A stretch of 49,921 nucleotides of DNA from Malikia spinosa (lineage in GTDB: Bacteria; Pseudomonadota; Gammaproteobacteria; Burkholderiales; Burkholderiaceae_C): positions 1 through 49,921 of the forward strand of contig NZ_PVLR01000057.1 of assembly GCF_002980625.1 (NCBI RefSeq). Direction: 5' to 3'. Positions 16,372 through 25,663 of this stretch are shown in pieces (within the stretch, counting starts at the first letter, position 1; each line of letters starts with the position of its first letter). Made by a program: the position numbers and the translations under genes. Under the pieces are notes generated by a model, which ran no database searches, was not told where the DNA came from, and saw only the letters and a program-made list of their open reading frames with translations.

Positions 16372-16662
16372 CTACCGGCCCCTCTTCCACACCCCATCGC
16401 CTCTGAGCCAGACGTCAGCCACTCGCTCCCCCTGTATGTCGATGGTCTCGGCCCCGAGTGCCGTCAGACAGCGCAGAAAGAAGCCAGCATCAAACGTGCC
16501 GCGGTTGATGCGGCGACTCAACGTCTTGGGCGCTATGTCCAGGCCCTTCTCAGCCAGCAGCGCCGACAACTGCGGGTAGCTGAGACCTCGCATGGCGACA
16601 GCGTCCTTCAAGAGCTCACTGGCGAACTCTTGCCAGGAGTCGCGTTCAGGTTCTGTCGGCAT
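16372..16662 (-). CDS. DUF6471 protein, divergent from tnsA
   Basis: A small HTH-like protein of 96 residues from ATG 16662 (MPTEPERDSW); a longer frame to 16785 exists. The sequence WQEFASELLKDAVAMRGLSYPQLSALL ... KTLSRRINRGTFDAGFFLRCLTALG fits the DUF6471 pattern, in which a helix-turn-helix similar to Xre proteins ends in a GTF-x-FFL-x-CL block. The gene is divergently oriented and about 230 bp from tnsA, so a role as repressor of the tns operon is possible. DUF6471 has no established function; the regulatory idea is from context only. Confidence 0.7.
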   Translation of the reverse strand: MPTEPERDSWQEFASELLKDAVAMRGLSYPQLSALLAEKGLDIAPKTLSRRINRGTFDAGFFLRCLTALGAETIDIQGERVADVWLRGDGVWKRGR

Positions 16663-16889
16663 CGCAGCATCTTCAAGAATTTTTTTGTGGTCGGGCTCGT
16701 GGCGAAATCGAGCCTTCTTACTAGGACTTTTTGTCAGGAGGCGCTGGCGGATCATACCTGGGCGGGTGACAAAAATGTCACCCACTTCAAAAGCAGCGCT
16801 TTACTTCATGCCCCCAGCACTTTGCGGAGGCGAGGTCTGGTCCCGAAGTCATGACGTGCATGACGAGTGGGCCCTCGAAGGAACAAGGT

Positions 16890-17735
16890 ATGAGACAAAG
16901 CAATTGGACTGAAAAGAAGATCGCCGAAATCCTGGCCAAGGGCTACGGGTCGGGCAGCGGCGCGAGCTACAAGCCATGGCTTGAAGTCACCGACTTCAGC
17001 AGTAGCGGCAGATCTCGTCGCGTTTTCGGACTCAAAACCGGTCGTATCCACCACCTGTTTTCTGACGTCGAGTTCGACATCTTCCTGGCCGCTGAGTGGT
17101 CACGGTCTGTCGTCGACATCCGCGAGCAGTATCCGCTTGACCGCGATCTGAGCCAGACCGTGGCGCAGGAGCTCAAGATTCAACACCCGTGTTACCCCGG
17201 CACGCGCGTGCCCACGGTGATGACAGTCGACTTTCTGCTGACCGTCGTCGAGCACGGGGGCAAACGGTTGGTCGCCCTCAACGCCAAGCGTGACGAGGAA
17301 GCCGAAGAAGAGAACTCGCTGGCCAAACTAGAAATTCAGCGTACTTACTTCGAAAAGCTCGAAATCGAGCACTACCTGATCTACCACTCCCAAATACCCA
17401 AGCAGAAAGTGATGAACATTGCATGGATACGGGACGCCCAGCTCAAGCCAGGCGAAGTCGAGCCCCGTCCAGGCTACTTTGCCGCTTTGTGCAGCCGCAT
17501 GAGCCGGGAGCTGATGGCCCCTACATACGCCAACATCAGCCTGGCTGATTACTGCCAGTCTTTCGACGAGCGCCACGGACTTGAAGCTGGGAGCGGTTTG
17601 CGGGTGGCGCGCATGCTCATCCAGGAACTTTCGCTGTCTGTCAATCTGGAGTCCAAAGATCTGACACGCGAATCCTTGGGATCGGTCATGATGACATCTC
17701 GTCCCGGCCAGCTCCGTGCCTTCGGTGGGGTCTGA
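16890..17735 (+). CDS. tnsA: TnsA endonuclease
   Basis: TnsA cuts the 5' ends of a Tn7-type element so that, with TnsB, the transposon is excised cleanly (cut-and-paste). This 281-residue product has the restriction-fold catalytic residues at almost the same places as Tn7 TnsA: E61 (DVEFDIFLA), D114 (TVDFLL) and K133 (NAKRDEE). The C-terminal winged-helix part begins near residue 165. ATG 16890 (MRQSNWTEKKIAEILAKGYG) has GAAGGA upstream; an earlier start at 16851 adds unlike sequence. The stop is 2 bp before the tnsB start. Its presence predicts simple insertion rather than cointegrate formation. Confidence 0.93.
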   Translation: MRQSNWTEKKIAEILAKGYGSGSGASYKPWLEVTDFSSSGRSRRVFGLKTGRIHHLFSDVEFDIFLAAEWSRSVVDIREQYPLDRDLSQTVAQELKIQHPCYPGTRVPTVMTVDFLLTVVEHGGKRLVALNAKRDEEAEEENSLAKLEIQRTYFEKLEIEHYLIYHSQIPKQKVMNIAWIRDAQLKPGEVEPRPGYFAALCSRMSRELMAPTYANISLADYCQSFDERHGLEAGSGLRVARMLIQELSLSVNLESKDLTRESLGSVMMTSRPGQLRAFGGV

Positions 17736-17737
17736 CT

Positions 17738-19834
17738 GTGCTGTACAAGAACGATGTATTCGATCTCGACGGCATCCGCATGCGAATGCTCGAAGCGGAT
17801 ATCCCCGGCGACGTGGCCTGGTGCATCAGCCTGGACAGTCCCGTGGCTTGGCCCGTTTGTCTCTCATACAGGCAAGTCGCCGACTTGAGCAGCGTCACAG
17901 TCGAAGAAGTGTCACACAAAGAGCACAGCGAATCGTGTCTGCGCAAGCTCGAGGCGGCTTGGACTCGCCTGGAACCATTTCTGAACCAGCATGGCGCGAA
18001 CCTGTATGAGCCGAAAATGCGCAGTCTGTTGGTCGCAGAGTACGCGCAAGCGCAGGGTTGCTCGCCGGTAACCCTGCGCAAGGATTTGCGGCGATTCTGG
18101 CAGCGGGGACAAGACAAGTTCGCCCTCATGCCCGACTTTGGCAATTCGGGCCGGCGCCAGGATGTAGCCGCCGAGGAAGACCCTGAAATCACGGGCGGTC
18201 GCGGTCGAAAGCCATCCGGCGGGCAACCAGTCTTCCAGTTGAAGCCGACCGACATCCGGTACATGCAGCAAGTCGTCGAAGACGTGTACCTCAAGGACGC
18301 CCGCGTCACGGCGGTTGACACCTACACCGAACTGGTGGAACGGCACTACAGGTACGAGGATGGGAACCAACAACTTTACGCCTGCCCGGCAGGCTCTCGC
18401 CCAAGCCTCAGGCAGTTCCGGCACTTCCTGCGCACCCACTACAACATCGAAATTCGGCTCCGCAAACGGAAGGGCAACTCCGATTTCGAGCGAGAAGACC
18501 GCAAAGTCCTGGGGACCGTGCTTGCCGACTGCTCCGGCGTCGGTCACTACTACGAAATCGACGCGACGCTCGCCGATGTCTACCTGGTCTCGCGCGAAGA
18601 CAGTAGAAAAATCATCGGCAAGGCGACCCTCTACCTCATCATTGACCGCAAGTCCCGTCTGATCGTCGGGTTCTACTTCGGCCTGGAAAACGCCTCATGG
18701 AACGCGGCACTCCAGGCGATCCTCAGCATATCGGAAGACAAGAGAGCCCTGTGCGAACGTTATGGCGTGGAGTACCACCCGAGCGACTGGCCGGCGCACC
18801 AAGTCTTTCCCCAAGAGTTTCTGGCTGACCGCGGCGACATGATTTCTCACGCGAGCGACAACATCGCTCAAGGTCTGCAAGTCACCGTCACCAACCTGCC
18901 GAGCAAGCGGCCGGACTGGAAACCGCTCGTTGAGTGTGGCTTCCGCCTCATACACAACACGCTGCGCCCGGTCACCCCGGCATACGATCCACCGTCCAAC
19001 GCGACCCGGCGGCGCGGCAAGCACTACGAGAAAGACGCCTGCCTGACCGTCAAGGATTTCGGCAACCTGGTGCTGAACGCCATCATCCAGAACAACCGTC
19101 GCGAAATCTTGGATTACGAGCTGACACCGGCTGAGCTCCTGGCGGGCATCCGTCCAAGCCCCATCGAGTTGTGGAACCACGGCATCGCCTCGCGCGCCGG
19201 TCTACTGACTCGATTCCCAGAGGAACGGGTGCGCTTCGCACTACTGCGCAAAGACACGGCGACGGTGACAGAGCGCGGTGTCGAGTTCCTCGACTGCTTC
19301 TACAGCTTTCCCGAGGCGATTGCGAAAAAATGGTTCGAGACAGCGCGCAAGGGTCGATTCAAAGCCGTAGTGTCATACGACCCGCGGCTAGTCGACCAAG
19401 TGTACGTTCACGCTTTGGACGGCAGGGGGGCTCCTCACTTGGCTACCCTGACAGACCGGAGTCAAAAGTACGCTGGGCTCAGCTTTGGAGAAGTTCGCTA
19501 CTACGAACTGCTACGCCAGCAAGTACGCCAGGAATCTGAGCACGAGCGCATGCAGAACAGCCTGGACTACCGCCAAAAAATCAAGCCAGTTGTTGACAAC
19601 GCTGAGGCGCGCCTCAAAGCCGTAGGCAAGACATCACGCTCGGCTCGCCGCGCCGACACCAAGCCAGCCCGCCACGAAGAACGGACCCTCGAGCGCCAAG
19701 AGCAGGCCAGGATTCAGAAAGTAACGCCAGCTGTCGCTGCCCCTGAACAGGCACAGAAACCCCCAGTCTCAACCGGATCCCCCAGCACTCAACAGGAACG
19801 GCTCGAAGCCATCCTGGCGCGCATGCGTGCCTAA
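17738..19834 (+). CDS. tnsB: TnsB DDE transposase
   Basis: The 698-residue transposase that binds the end repeats and performs 3' cutting and strand transfer. N-terminal DNA-binding domains cover about residues 1-250. The RNase H-like core has D275 (YEIDATL), D364 (LADRGDM) and E399 (PLVECGF), a spacing of 35 residues between the last two, as in retroviral-type integrases. A beta-barrel domain follows (RFALLRKDTATVTERGVEF), then a charged, disordered-looking tail from about 600 that probably contacts TnsC. It starts with GTG 2 bp after tnsA. All three catalytic residues are present, so it should be active. Confidence 0.95.
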   Translation: MLYKNDVFDLDGIRMRMLEADIPGDVAWCISLDSPVAWPVCLSYRQVADLSSVTVEEVSHKEHSESCLRKLEAAWTRLEPFLNQHGANLYEPKMRSLLVAEYAQAQGCSPVTLRKDLRRFWQRGQDKFALMPDFGNSGRRQDVAAEEDPEITGGRGRKPSGGQPVFQLKPTDIRYMQQVVEDVYLKDARVTAVDTYTELVERHYRYEDGNQQLYACPAGSRPSLRQFRHFLRTHYNIEIRLRKRKGNSDFEREDRKVLGTVLADCSGVGHYYEIDATLADVYLVSREDSRKIIGKATLYLIIDRKSRLIVGFYFGLENASWNAALQAILSISEDKRALCERYGVEYHPSDWPAHQVFPQEFLADRGDMISHASDNIAQGLQVTVTNLPSKRPDWKPLVECGFRLIHNTLRPVTPAYDPPSNATRRRGKHYEKDACLTVKDFGNLVLNAIIQNNRREILDYELTPAELLAGIRPSPIELWNHGIASRAGLLTRFPEERVRFALLRKDTATVTERGVEFLDCFYSFPEAIAKKWFETARKGRFKAVVSYDPRLVDQVYVHALDGRGAPHLATLTDRSQKYAGLSFGEVRYYELLRQQVRQESEHERMQNSLDYRQKIKPVVDNAEARLKAVGKTSRSARRADTKPARHEERTLERQEQARIQKVTPAVAAPEQAQKPPVSTGSPSTQQERLEAILARMRA

Positions 19835-19852
19835 ATTCCGTCACAGACCACC

Positions 19853-21499
19853 ATGAAACACGAACTACCACCCCAGACCATCACCGCCCACTACCTGGAG
19901 CAGCGGCTCCCGCAGTTCAAGGGCAATCCTCTAGTAGAAGCCCTGCCGCCGCCGATGACGGACGAGAGCCTACTCGAGGCATTGACGTTAATGCCAGACT
20001 ACGACCCGGGTCAGCGCCAGTGGTCTGCGTCAGAGCGCATGATGATGATCGGGACGCTGCAAAACTTCATGGTCCCGATGCTCAAGCATACTGAGCTCTG
20101 CCGGGCGCTGGACTCCATGCTGCGCACGGGGTACGTCGGGCGAGCGCCCAAGACGCCAGGGCATGCGGCAATTTTTCAGTCGATTTACCAGAAGCAGATG
20201 GCAGGGCAGACATTTGCCCAAACAGCAAACTCGCGTACGCCGCAAATCTCGACCGCACTGATCGGCCTCTCCGGCATGGGCAAGACGACGACCGTACAGC
20301 GCTGGTGCGCACACCTGCCGAAAGTGATTTTCCACCCCGAGTACAACCTGTACCAGATCCCGGTGCTGCACGTTGAGATGCCCTCGGATGGTTCCTCCAT
20401 AAAGGGCCTGGCTCACGGCATTCTTCAGAAAATTGACGAGCTCATTCCCGGTGCCAACTACTACGACATGTATGCGCAGAGAGGCCGGACCGGTGCAGAT
20501 ACCCTGATGCGGGGGGTCGCACGTGTGATGAACCTTCACCTGGTTGGCCTGCTCATCTGCGACGAAGTGCAGAACCTAGCCAATTCGAAAAAAGGGAGCC
20601 AGACGGTCATGACTGAGCTGGTGTCAGCAGCGAACGACCTGAAGGTCCCGATACTATTCATCGGAACCAACAAGGCCGCCAAGGTTCTAGGCACGGACTT
20701 CCGACAGTCGCGCCGCTCTAGCGGCCAGGGGATCGCACCCTGGGACAGGCTTCTTCCTGGGACAGCGAGCGCGCCAAGCGAGTGGGATGTGTTCCTCGAG
20801 ATTCTTTGGCAATTCCAGTGGGTCCGAAACCCGGTCGCGCTTGATCCGCTGTTGAGCCGGTACATGTTCGACTGCTCTCAGGGCGTCATCGACCTTGCCA
20901 TCAAACTGTTCGCCGCAGCGCAAGCACGTGCCATCCTGGATGGCACCGAGACTCTGACCGCAGAGCTGATACTGGACGTCTACGGTGAGGAGTTCCAGTT
21001 GCTGCACCCGATGGTCGCCGCACTGCGAGATGACAACCTGGAGCTCCTGAACCAGTTTGATGACATCGCGCCGCTCAACTTGCAGCAGCATTTGGAGGCT
21101 GCACAGCGAAAGCTGAACCTGCTGAAGTCTCCCCTGTTCAGCGTCAAAGCCAGCGACGAAACATTCGCCCCTCGACTCTCTGCTGGGCTTCAGGCGATGG
21201 GGGTCGGGGAGGAAGAAGCGACAAGCCTCGCAGGCGAAGTAGCGAGTACCAACCCGGACGCCAACCTGGCGACCGGCATCAAACGGGCTGCTGCGGCACT
21301 AAGCAAGCCACAACCGGTGAAAGCTCGCGGGAAGGCAGGGAAAGGTAAAGTTGTTGAAGTGCCCGTCAACAAGTTCGATGAGCGTCCCAACGACTACCGA
21401 CGTGCGATTGCCCACGCCCAGGCAAACAACGTGACGGTGCTGAGGCAGCTGAAGGACTTCGGCATGGCGCCACGGCTCGAGGACGTCATTGACCTCTGA
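19853..21499 (+). CDS. tnsC: TnsC AAA+ regulator
   Basis: The AAA+ ATPase that polymerises on target DNA and passes the target signal from TniQ to TnsA/TnsB. It has 548 residues, close to Tn7 TnsC (555). Walker A is GLSGMGKTTT (K144), Walker B LLICDEVQNL (D237, E238), and sensor-1 is PILFIGTNKA. The extended N-terminal and C-terminal regions are those of the TnsA-containing elements, where the C-terminus interacts with TnsA. It starts 18 bp after tnsB and ends before tniQ with overlap if the upstream tniQ frame were used. Confidence 0.93.
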   Translation: MKHELPPQTITAHYLEQRLPQFKGNPLVEALPPPMTDESLLEALTLMPDYDPGQRQWSASERMMMIGTLQNFMVPMLKHTELCRALDSMLRTGYVGRAPKTPGHAAIFQSIYQKQMAGQTFAQTANSRTPQISTALIGLSGMGKTTTVQRWCAHLPKVIFHPEYNLYQIPVLHVEMPSDGSSIKGLAHGILQKIDELIPGANYYDMYAQRGRTGADTLMRGVARVMNLHLVGLLICDEVQNLANSKKGSQTVMTELVSAANDLKVPILFIGTNKAAKVLGTDFRQSRRSSGQGIAPWDRLLPGTASAPSEWDVFLEILWQFQWVRNPVALDPLLSRYMFDCSQGVIDLAIKLFAAAQARAILDGTETLTAELILDVYGEEFQLLHPMVAALRDDNLELLNQFDDIAPLNLQQHLEAAQRKLNLLKSPLFSVKASDETFAPRLSAGLQAMGVGEEEATSLAGEVASTNPDANLATGIKRAAAALSKPQPVKARGKAGKGKVVEVPVNKFDERPNDYRRAIAHAQANNVTVLRQLKDFGMAPRLEDVIDL

Positions 21500-21557
21500 C
21501 CCTGTACCGGTCACGTCCTCTTCACGACGAGTTCGTCGGCAGCGTCGAGTAAAGCTG

Positions 21558-22808
21558 ATGCCCTGGCTGCCCATGCCCTATCCTGACGAAGTCATCGGGA
21601 GCGTCATCGCCCGGGGCTGCCGACAGACCGGCCTCTCACTCAAGCGGCTGATGAGCGAGCTTGCCGGTAGCAATCGCGCCTACGCTTCGTTCCTGATGTC
21701 GTCCCACATCAGCGCGATGAGTGCTTGGTGCGGCGTAGATCCTGAGGAGCTACTGCTGGAACACACCGTGTTCCCCTATACGGTCTACTTCATGCCCAAG
21801 ACAACGAGGGCAGCCTTGATTTCCAAGGCACTACGTCCGACCCCGGGGGAAGACTGCCTCAGTTCCCTTACCAAAAACGTATCGCATGGTCTGCCCTATC
21901 GCCGCGTCTGCCGCGCGTGCATCCGCGAAGACTTGGCCAAGTTCGGTGAAACTTACTGGCATCGCAGTCACCTGCTGCCAGGGGCCTTCCTTTGCATCAG
22001 GCACGGCATACCTCTGCAGGTTTCGGACATACCCGTCCGCGGAAAAACGCAGATCCGCAATATCTTGCTTCCAAACGAGACTAGGGCTAGACCCTTGGCG
22101 TTTCGTGCCAAGTTGGCCACTTGGGCGTCGTTGACCTCGCTCAGCGTCAAGATGCTGAGCATGCCGGTGCGCGAACACGACGACGATGCGCTACTGGCTC
22201 TGTACCGTGCGAAAGCCTTGGAACTTGGCTTCATCTTGCCTTCAGGCGACATCGCAGGTGTTTCTCTCGCCGCCAACCTCATAGACCACTTCACCATGCC
22301 TGTGTTGGTCGACGCTGGGTGCGAAATCGCTCCAGCTGCTCGCGCATCATGGCCAGCGCTGATGGTTCGCCTGGGGGCGGGCATTCCGTTCACCACAGTC
22401 AAGCATGTCTTGATGCAGACATTCTTGTCTGAAGCCGTGCCCGAGACAGTGACGGTTAAGGGGCACTATGACAGTCCGGGCAAGAAGACAAGGGACTACG
22501 CGCATCTTGATCTTCGCTCGGCGGCGAAAGTGAAGACTTTCATTGCGCGGGCCGCCGCTCAGCGAGAACGGCATACGGTCGAAGCCATGTTGACGGAAAT
22601 CGGCATCTGGTCCTCGTTCCGTCACAACCGAGAGCTGTTTCCACTGACCAATGCATTGGTGCAGGCGTTCCGGTCATCGGACCAGTCGGACCGCCAACTG
22701 GGCAGGAGGCAGTACTGGCGCGAGCGCGGCACCAAGCGTGCCAAGCAGCGAGAGCTTTGGGAAGCACTTCAGGCCACGCCGCTCGACAAAATCAAATTAT
22801 CAAAGTGA
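21558..22808 (+). CDS. tniQ: TniQ/TnsD target-selection protein
   Basis: TniQ proteins choose the target site and recruit TnsC. The 416-residue product starts MPWLPMPYPDEVIGSVIAR, the family signature, which favours ATG 21558 over a TTG at 21489 that overlaps tnsC. The zinc-finger region is visible as CRACIREDLAKFGETYWHRSHLLPG ... CIRHGIPL. The C-terminal ~220 residues are diverged and may bind specific DNA, as in TnsD. It is shorter than Tn7 TnsD (508) but longer than the minimal TniQ proteins of CRISPR-guided elements would need. No CRISPR or Cas gene is present, so direct DNA recognition is likely; insertion in comEC suggests that comEC contains the site. Confidence 0.9.
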   Translation: MPWLPMPYPDEVIGSVIARGCRQTGLSLKRLMSELAGSNRAYASFLMSSHISAMSAWCGVDPEELLLEHTVFPYTVYFMPKTTRAALISKALRPTPGEDCLSSLTKNVSHGLPYRRVCRACIREDLAKFGETYWHRSHLLPGAFLCIRHGIPLQVSDIPVRGKTQIRNILLPNETRARPLAFRAKLATWASLTSLSVKMLSMPVREHDDDALLALYRAKALELGFILPSGDIAGVSLAANLIDHFTMPVLVDAGCEIAPAARASWPALMVRLGAGIPFTTVKHVLMQTFLSEAVPETVTVKGHYDSPGKKTRDYAHLDLRSAAKVKTFIARAAAQRERHTVEAMLTEIGIWSSFRHNRELFPLTNALVQAFRSSDQSDRQLGRRQYWRERGTKRAKQRELWEALQATPLDKIKLSK

Positions 22809-22850
22809 TGACGTACAATGGCTTTGAGGTCCCCTCGACGTACGGGCGGG

Positions 22851-22937
22851 ATGACCGACGGTCATAGCGGAGAAGTGCCCGGTACCTTCCGCTACTCGGC
22901 CCACGGCGCTGGCTAGCGGGGCCTGACAAGATGCCCC
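22851..22937 (+). ncRNA. Three-hairpin segment downstream of tniQ
   Basis: Three inverted repeats follow within 87 bp: ATGACC-gac-GGTCAT (22851-22865), TAGCGGA ... TCCGCTA (22865-22894) and GGGGC ... GCCCC (22918-22937). The segment starts 40 bp after tniQ and is non-coding. It could be a terminator region, an RNA with a function in the element, or a set of protein-binding palindromes. No RNA family is recognised. Confidence 0.35.
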
Positions 22938-23290
22938 ATTGAATTGTCTATACGTATTTACAACTTAGGAGATACGTTATCAGCTGAGTGATAAGTGCCT
23001 GCCAAGTGGGCGGACAGAGGATGTTCGAGGTGCTTTCAAGTACGGGCCAAGTCGAACAGGTCGCAACTGAAGCTCTGGTAACCAACGGTGTGCCGTGCAG
23101 CACAGGTGCACTCTACGCGAGTGCTCTATGAGGGCGGTTTGGTGATGTGATCTTGCATAGCCGAGGACTTTTATCTGCAAGCGTTGGGAATCAAGCTGCT
23201 GCCGAAACGGTCAAACCGGCATGCGATCTTTAGAGCTCAACTGGCTGATGAAACCAGCATTCTTGTAACGGTGCTTGCCCTGATGGTAGT
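22931..23290 (+). pseudogene. Decayed, truncated copy of the DUF4096-type gene
   Basis: This segment is a clear but diverged direct repeat of 25643-25995, including the upstream CTATACGTATTT and AGGAGATACGT regulatory sequence. The encoded stretch matches MFEVLSSTGQVEQVA ... TNGVPCSTG of the intact gene, but the start is lost (ATCAGC instead of ATGAGC), the frame is shifted near 23120, stops occur, and similarity ends near 23290 at the border of the AT-rich ImmA module. Only about the first 100 codons are represented. Confidence 0.85.
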
Positions 23291-23293
23291 ATT

Positions 23294-23854
23294 ATGGACT
23301 CCGAAGAATACAGAGACTATCGAATGCTTGATGCTTTTAATACTATCCGCACATTGCTTGGTGAGCCACGTCACCCCGAGCTTAAGACGAAGAAGTACGA
23401 CGATGAGTTGCTTCAAATGAAACCATCTGACGGACTCAAGACGGTGATACAACACCCGGTAGAATCGCTTCCGCATCCTGCAGTAACTCCCGAAGTAACT
23501 GAAGAAATGAAGCAACAAATTCACCTCTGGATTATTCGACTTAAAGATTGCGTTTATGCATTAGAGCGAAGTGAATTCGGAGATAAGTTAGAGAATGGAA
23601 AAATAAAACATACAAATCTAACTGGAGGCGAACCTGCATTTACCGGCGGAGAGCTTATCTGGATCACCGAGCGAGAGGTTATTGTTAATGGCTGCTCAGG
23701 GCGTTATGGACCAAAAAATGCTAATGAAATGACTACCGCAGCTAAAGCATTCTCGAATTCTGGCTACCGAACATGGACAACAGGGTACGATGAAGGTACC
23801 GGATACTGCTTCAGATTCGGTGCAAGCATCCCTGTGGAGGCGCTTCCACAATGA
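23294..23854 (+). CDS. Unknown protein paired with ImmA/IrrE protease
   Basis: A 186-residue protein without a family I can name. It has a charged N-terminal half and a C-terminal GGEPAFTGGELIWITEREVIVNG-CSGRYGP segment with many beta-strand-like residues. It overlaps the next gene by 4 bp (ATGA), so the two work together. Base composition is much lower in G+C than the rest of the island and codons are AT-rich, which indicates separate acquisition. Pairs of this type can be toxin-antitoxin or defence modules; the role is not known. Start ATG 23294 is the first in frame but has a poor ribosome site. Confidence 0.6.
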   Translation: MDSEEYRDYRMLDAFNTIRTLLGEPRHPELKTKKYDDELLQMKPSDGLKTVIQHPVESLPHPAVTPEVTEEMKQQIHLWIIRLKDCVYALERSEFGDKLENGKIKHTNLTGGEPAFTGGELIWITEREVIVNGCSGRYGPKNANEMTTAAKAFSNSGYRTWTTGYDEGTGYCFRFGASIPVEALPQ

Positions 23855-25233
23855 ATACAAAAATAAAAAATATTTTACCGATCGATGTTAGCAATAACGT
23901 GATGTTCGTTCGCAGTCAGTCTCAGTTGGCCAAAGATAATCCTGCCGCCACAGGGCATAGACTCACCCGTTTCCAAGCAGAGGAAGCGTTTGGTCGTGAC
24001 TTGGTACAGCAAGTAATGGATGAAGATGTAGTTAGCTTGATTCCGTCTTTCCATGAGCCTGCAAAAACAATTCAAACAAAACGCGAACAGCTCGGGCTTG
24101 AAATTAATCAATTAGCAAAATTCTTACACATCAATAGCGAGATCATCCGAGACGCCGAAACTCCAGGGAAAATTACTCCAATACAAACACTCAATAACCT
24201 GTGTCAAGTATTGGCTCTCGATGAAACGGTTCTTGGCTATCGACCCGCAGCAGGAAGCGATGAAACGCTAGGTGTCCGACTTAGAACGCTCTCTGAAGCA
24301 AGGGATGCCAGATCCTTTTCCAGCAATACTGTAATGGCCTTGGCCGAGGCGGCATGGATAATATCAAAGCAAATGACATTATCAGAGCTCATTGGCATGC
24401 CAATGCACAATTTAGTTACACCATCAAGTCGCCGGAATGGGGACTACCTCTATCCAGCATACGAAAAAGGTTACTTTCTTGCTGAGGAAACTAGAAGGCT
24501 TTTAGGCATGGATCCTGATGCCCCCATCAATAGCATGCGTGCATTGATCGAAGAAGAGCTAAATATCCCGCTAATTCAAATTACCTTGGATCCAAGATTT
24601 GCTGGAGCGACGATTGCTAACGGCACCTATCGAGGTATTATTGTTAATGAGCGAGGAAAAAACTCAGATGTCGCTATTCGAAGAATGACTATATGCCATG
24701 AGCTTGCTCACCTGCTTTGGGATCCCGATGAGCGACTGAACAAAGTAATCGTAGATGATTACACTGAAATTGATTCAGGAGCATTTCCTCCAAAAGATCC
24801 AGTGGAGATGCGAGCCAATGCGTTTGCTGTTGCATTTTTGGCTCCGCGATCTGCAGTCAAATCCATAGTTAAACAATCAAACAACTTGAGCGACGCAATT
24901 ACAGAAGTAAGTCACCGTTTTGGCATTAGTATTTCTGCTGCCCGCCACCATGTTCATAATGTTACACGCATTGAAACTCAATCAATCAGAGTTAATGATG
25001 TCGATTTTGAAGAGTGGATCCCAGCCGAAAACAAGACAATTGATTATCTACCTGGGTTGGACGAATCTATTCCAATCTCTAGAAAAGGAATGTTTGCCGG
25101 CATCGTAGCCAAGGCTTACCTCAATGGTCAAATCTCCGCAGACACTGGATCGATGTGCCTAAAAACATCTTCAATAAAATTCGCAAATTCAGCCAAAAGC
25201 ATTTCGGAGATGTGGAACTTCTCTTCAGATTAA
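23851..25233 (+). CDS. HTH and ImmA/IrrE metallopeptidase protein
   Basis: A 460-residue protein with an Xre-like HTH at about residues 70-130 (KREQLGLEINQLAKFLHINSEIIR) and a gluzincin-type ImmA/IrrE peptidase core: H283-E284-L-A-H287 in CHELAHLLWDP, with a downstream Glu in VEMRANAFAVAFLAP. ImmA/IrrE enzymes cleave repressors or antitoxins, often encoded next to them, to switch on a response. It overlaps the unknown upstream gene by 4 bp, making that gene a plausible partner or substrate. Like its neighbour it is AT-rich. The family is certain; the target is inferred. Confidence 0.85.
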   Translation: MNTKIKNILPIDVSNNVMFVRSQSQLAKDNPAATGHRLTRFQAEEAFGRDLVQQVMDEDVVSLIPSFHEPAKTIQTKREQLGLEINQLAKFLHINSEIIRDAETPGKITPIQTLNNLCQVLALDETVLGYRPAAGSDETLGVRLRTLSEARDARSFSSNTVMALAEAAWIISKQMTLSELIGMPMHNLVTPSSRRNGDYLYPAYEKGYFLAEETRRLLGMDPDAPINSMRALIEEELNIPLIQITLDPRFAGATIANGTYRGIIVNERGKNSDVAIRRMTICHELAHLLWDPDERLNKVIVDDYTEIDSGAFPPKDPVEMRANAFAVAFLAPRSAVKSIVKQSNNLSDAITEVSHRFGISISAARHHVHNVTRIETQSIRVNDVDFEEWIPAENKTIDYLPGLDESIPISRKGMFAGIVAKAYLNGQISADTGSMCLKTSSIKFANSAKSISEMWNFSSD

Positions 25234-25642
25234 TTCAGGCAACATGACACCATATAACTTCATCCCATAATAAATAATTCAAATTAATGATGGAGAGTCC
25301 ATCGCGGAGTTTCGTGTCACTGACTAAATCATGCTTCTTGGGCCTTTGATTTATTAGCGCACGCCGCCGTGTGTCAACAAGAGCTAACCTGACCTGCCCC
25401 CATCTGCCGTACCAGTCATAAAGCAGGAAGTCCGGGTTGCCACGGTTGCTGCGGAACAGAATCTAGCACTCGCCAAGTGCTATATCAAGGAGCACCCTGC
25501 TCCTACCATTCCCAACTCCGAGTTCTTCCAGCACTTCTTTCATCCAGACGTCCTACGTAGCCTCTGCGCAATCCGGGAAGGACTGAGCAGGTCAGGTGAG
25601 AGTCAGATGCGACCGCCATCTTGCGCGCGACCATGCTCGACA
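25234..25642. other. Non-coding stretch after the ImmA module
   Basis: The AT-rich composition ends near 25360 and GC-rich sequence resumes. No frame has a recognisable product. A short stem CATGCT/AGCATG (25632-25647) lies just before the DUF4096-type gene's regulatory sequence. Confidence 0.4.
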
Positions 25643-25663
25643 GCATGCCCCGCTGTATTGCCT

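Noticed and set aside
16851-16889. Start of tnsA at 16851
   Set aside because: It adds 13 residues not seen in the family; ATG 16890 has a better ribosome site and places the catalytic residues where Tn7 TnsA has them.
21488-22940. A CRISPR-guided (Cas-associated) Tn7-like element
   Set aside because: No repeat-spacer array, Cas gene or Cas12k-like frame occurs anywhere in the window; TniQ seems to act alone.
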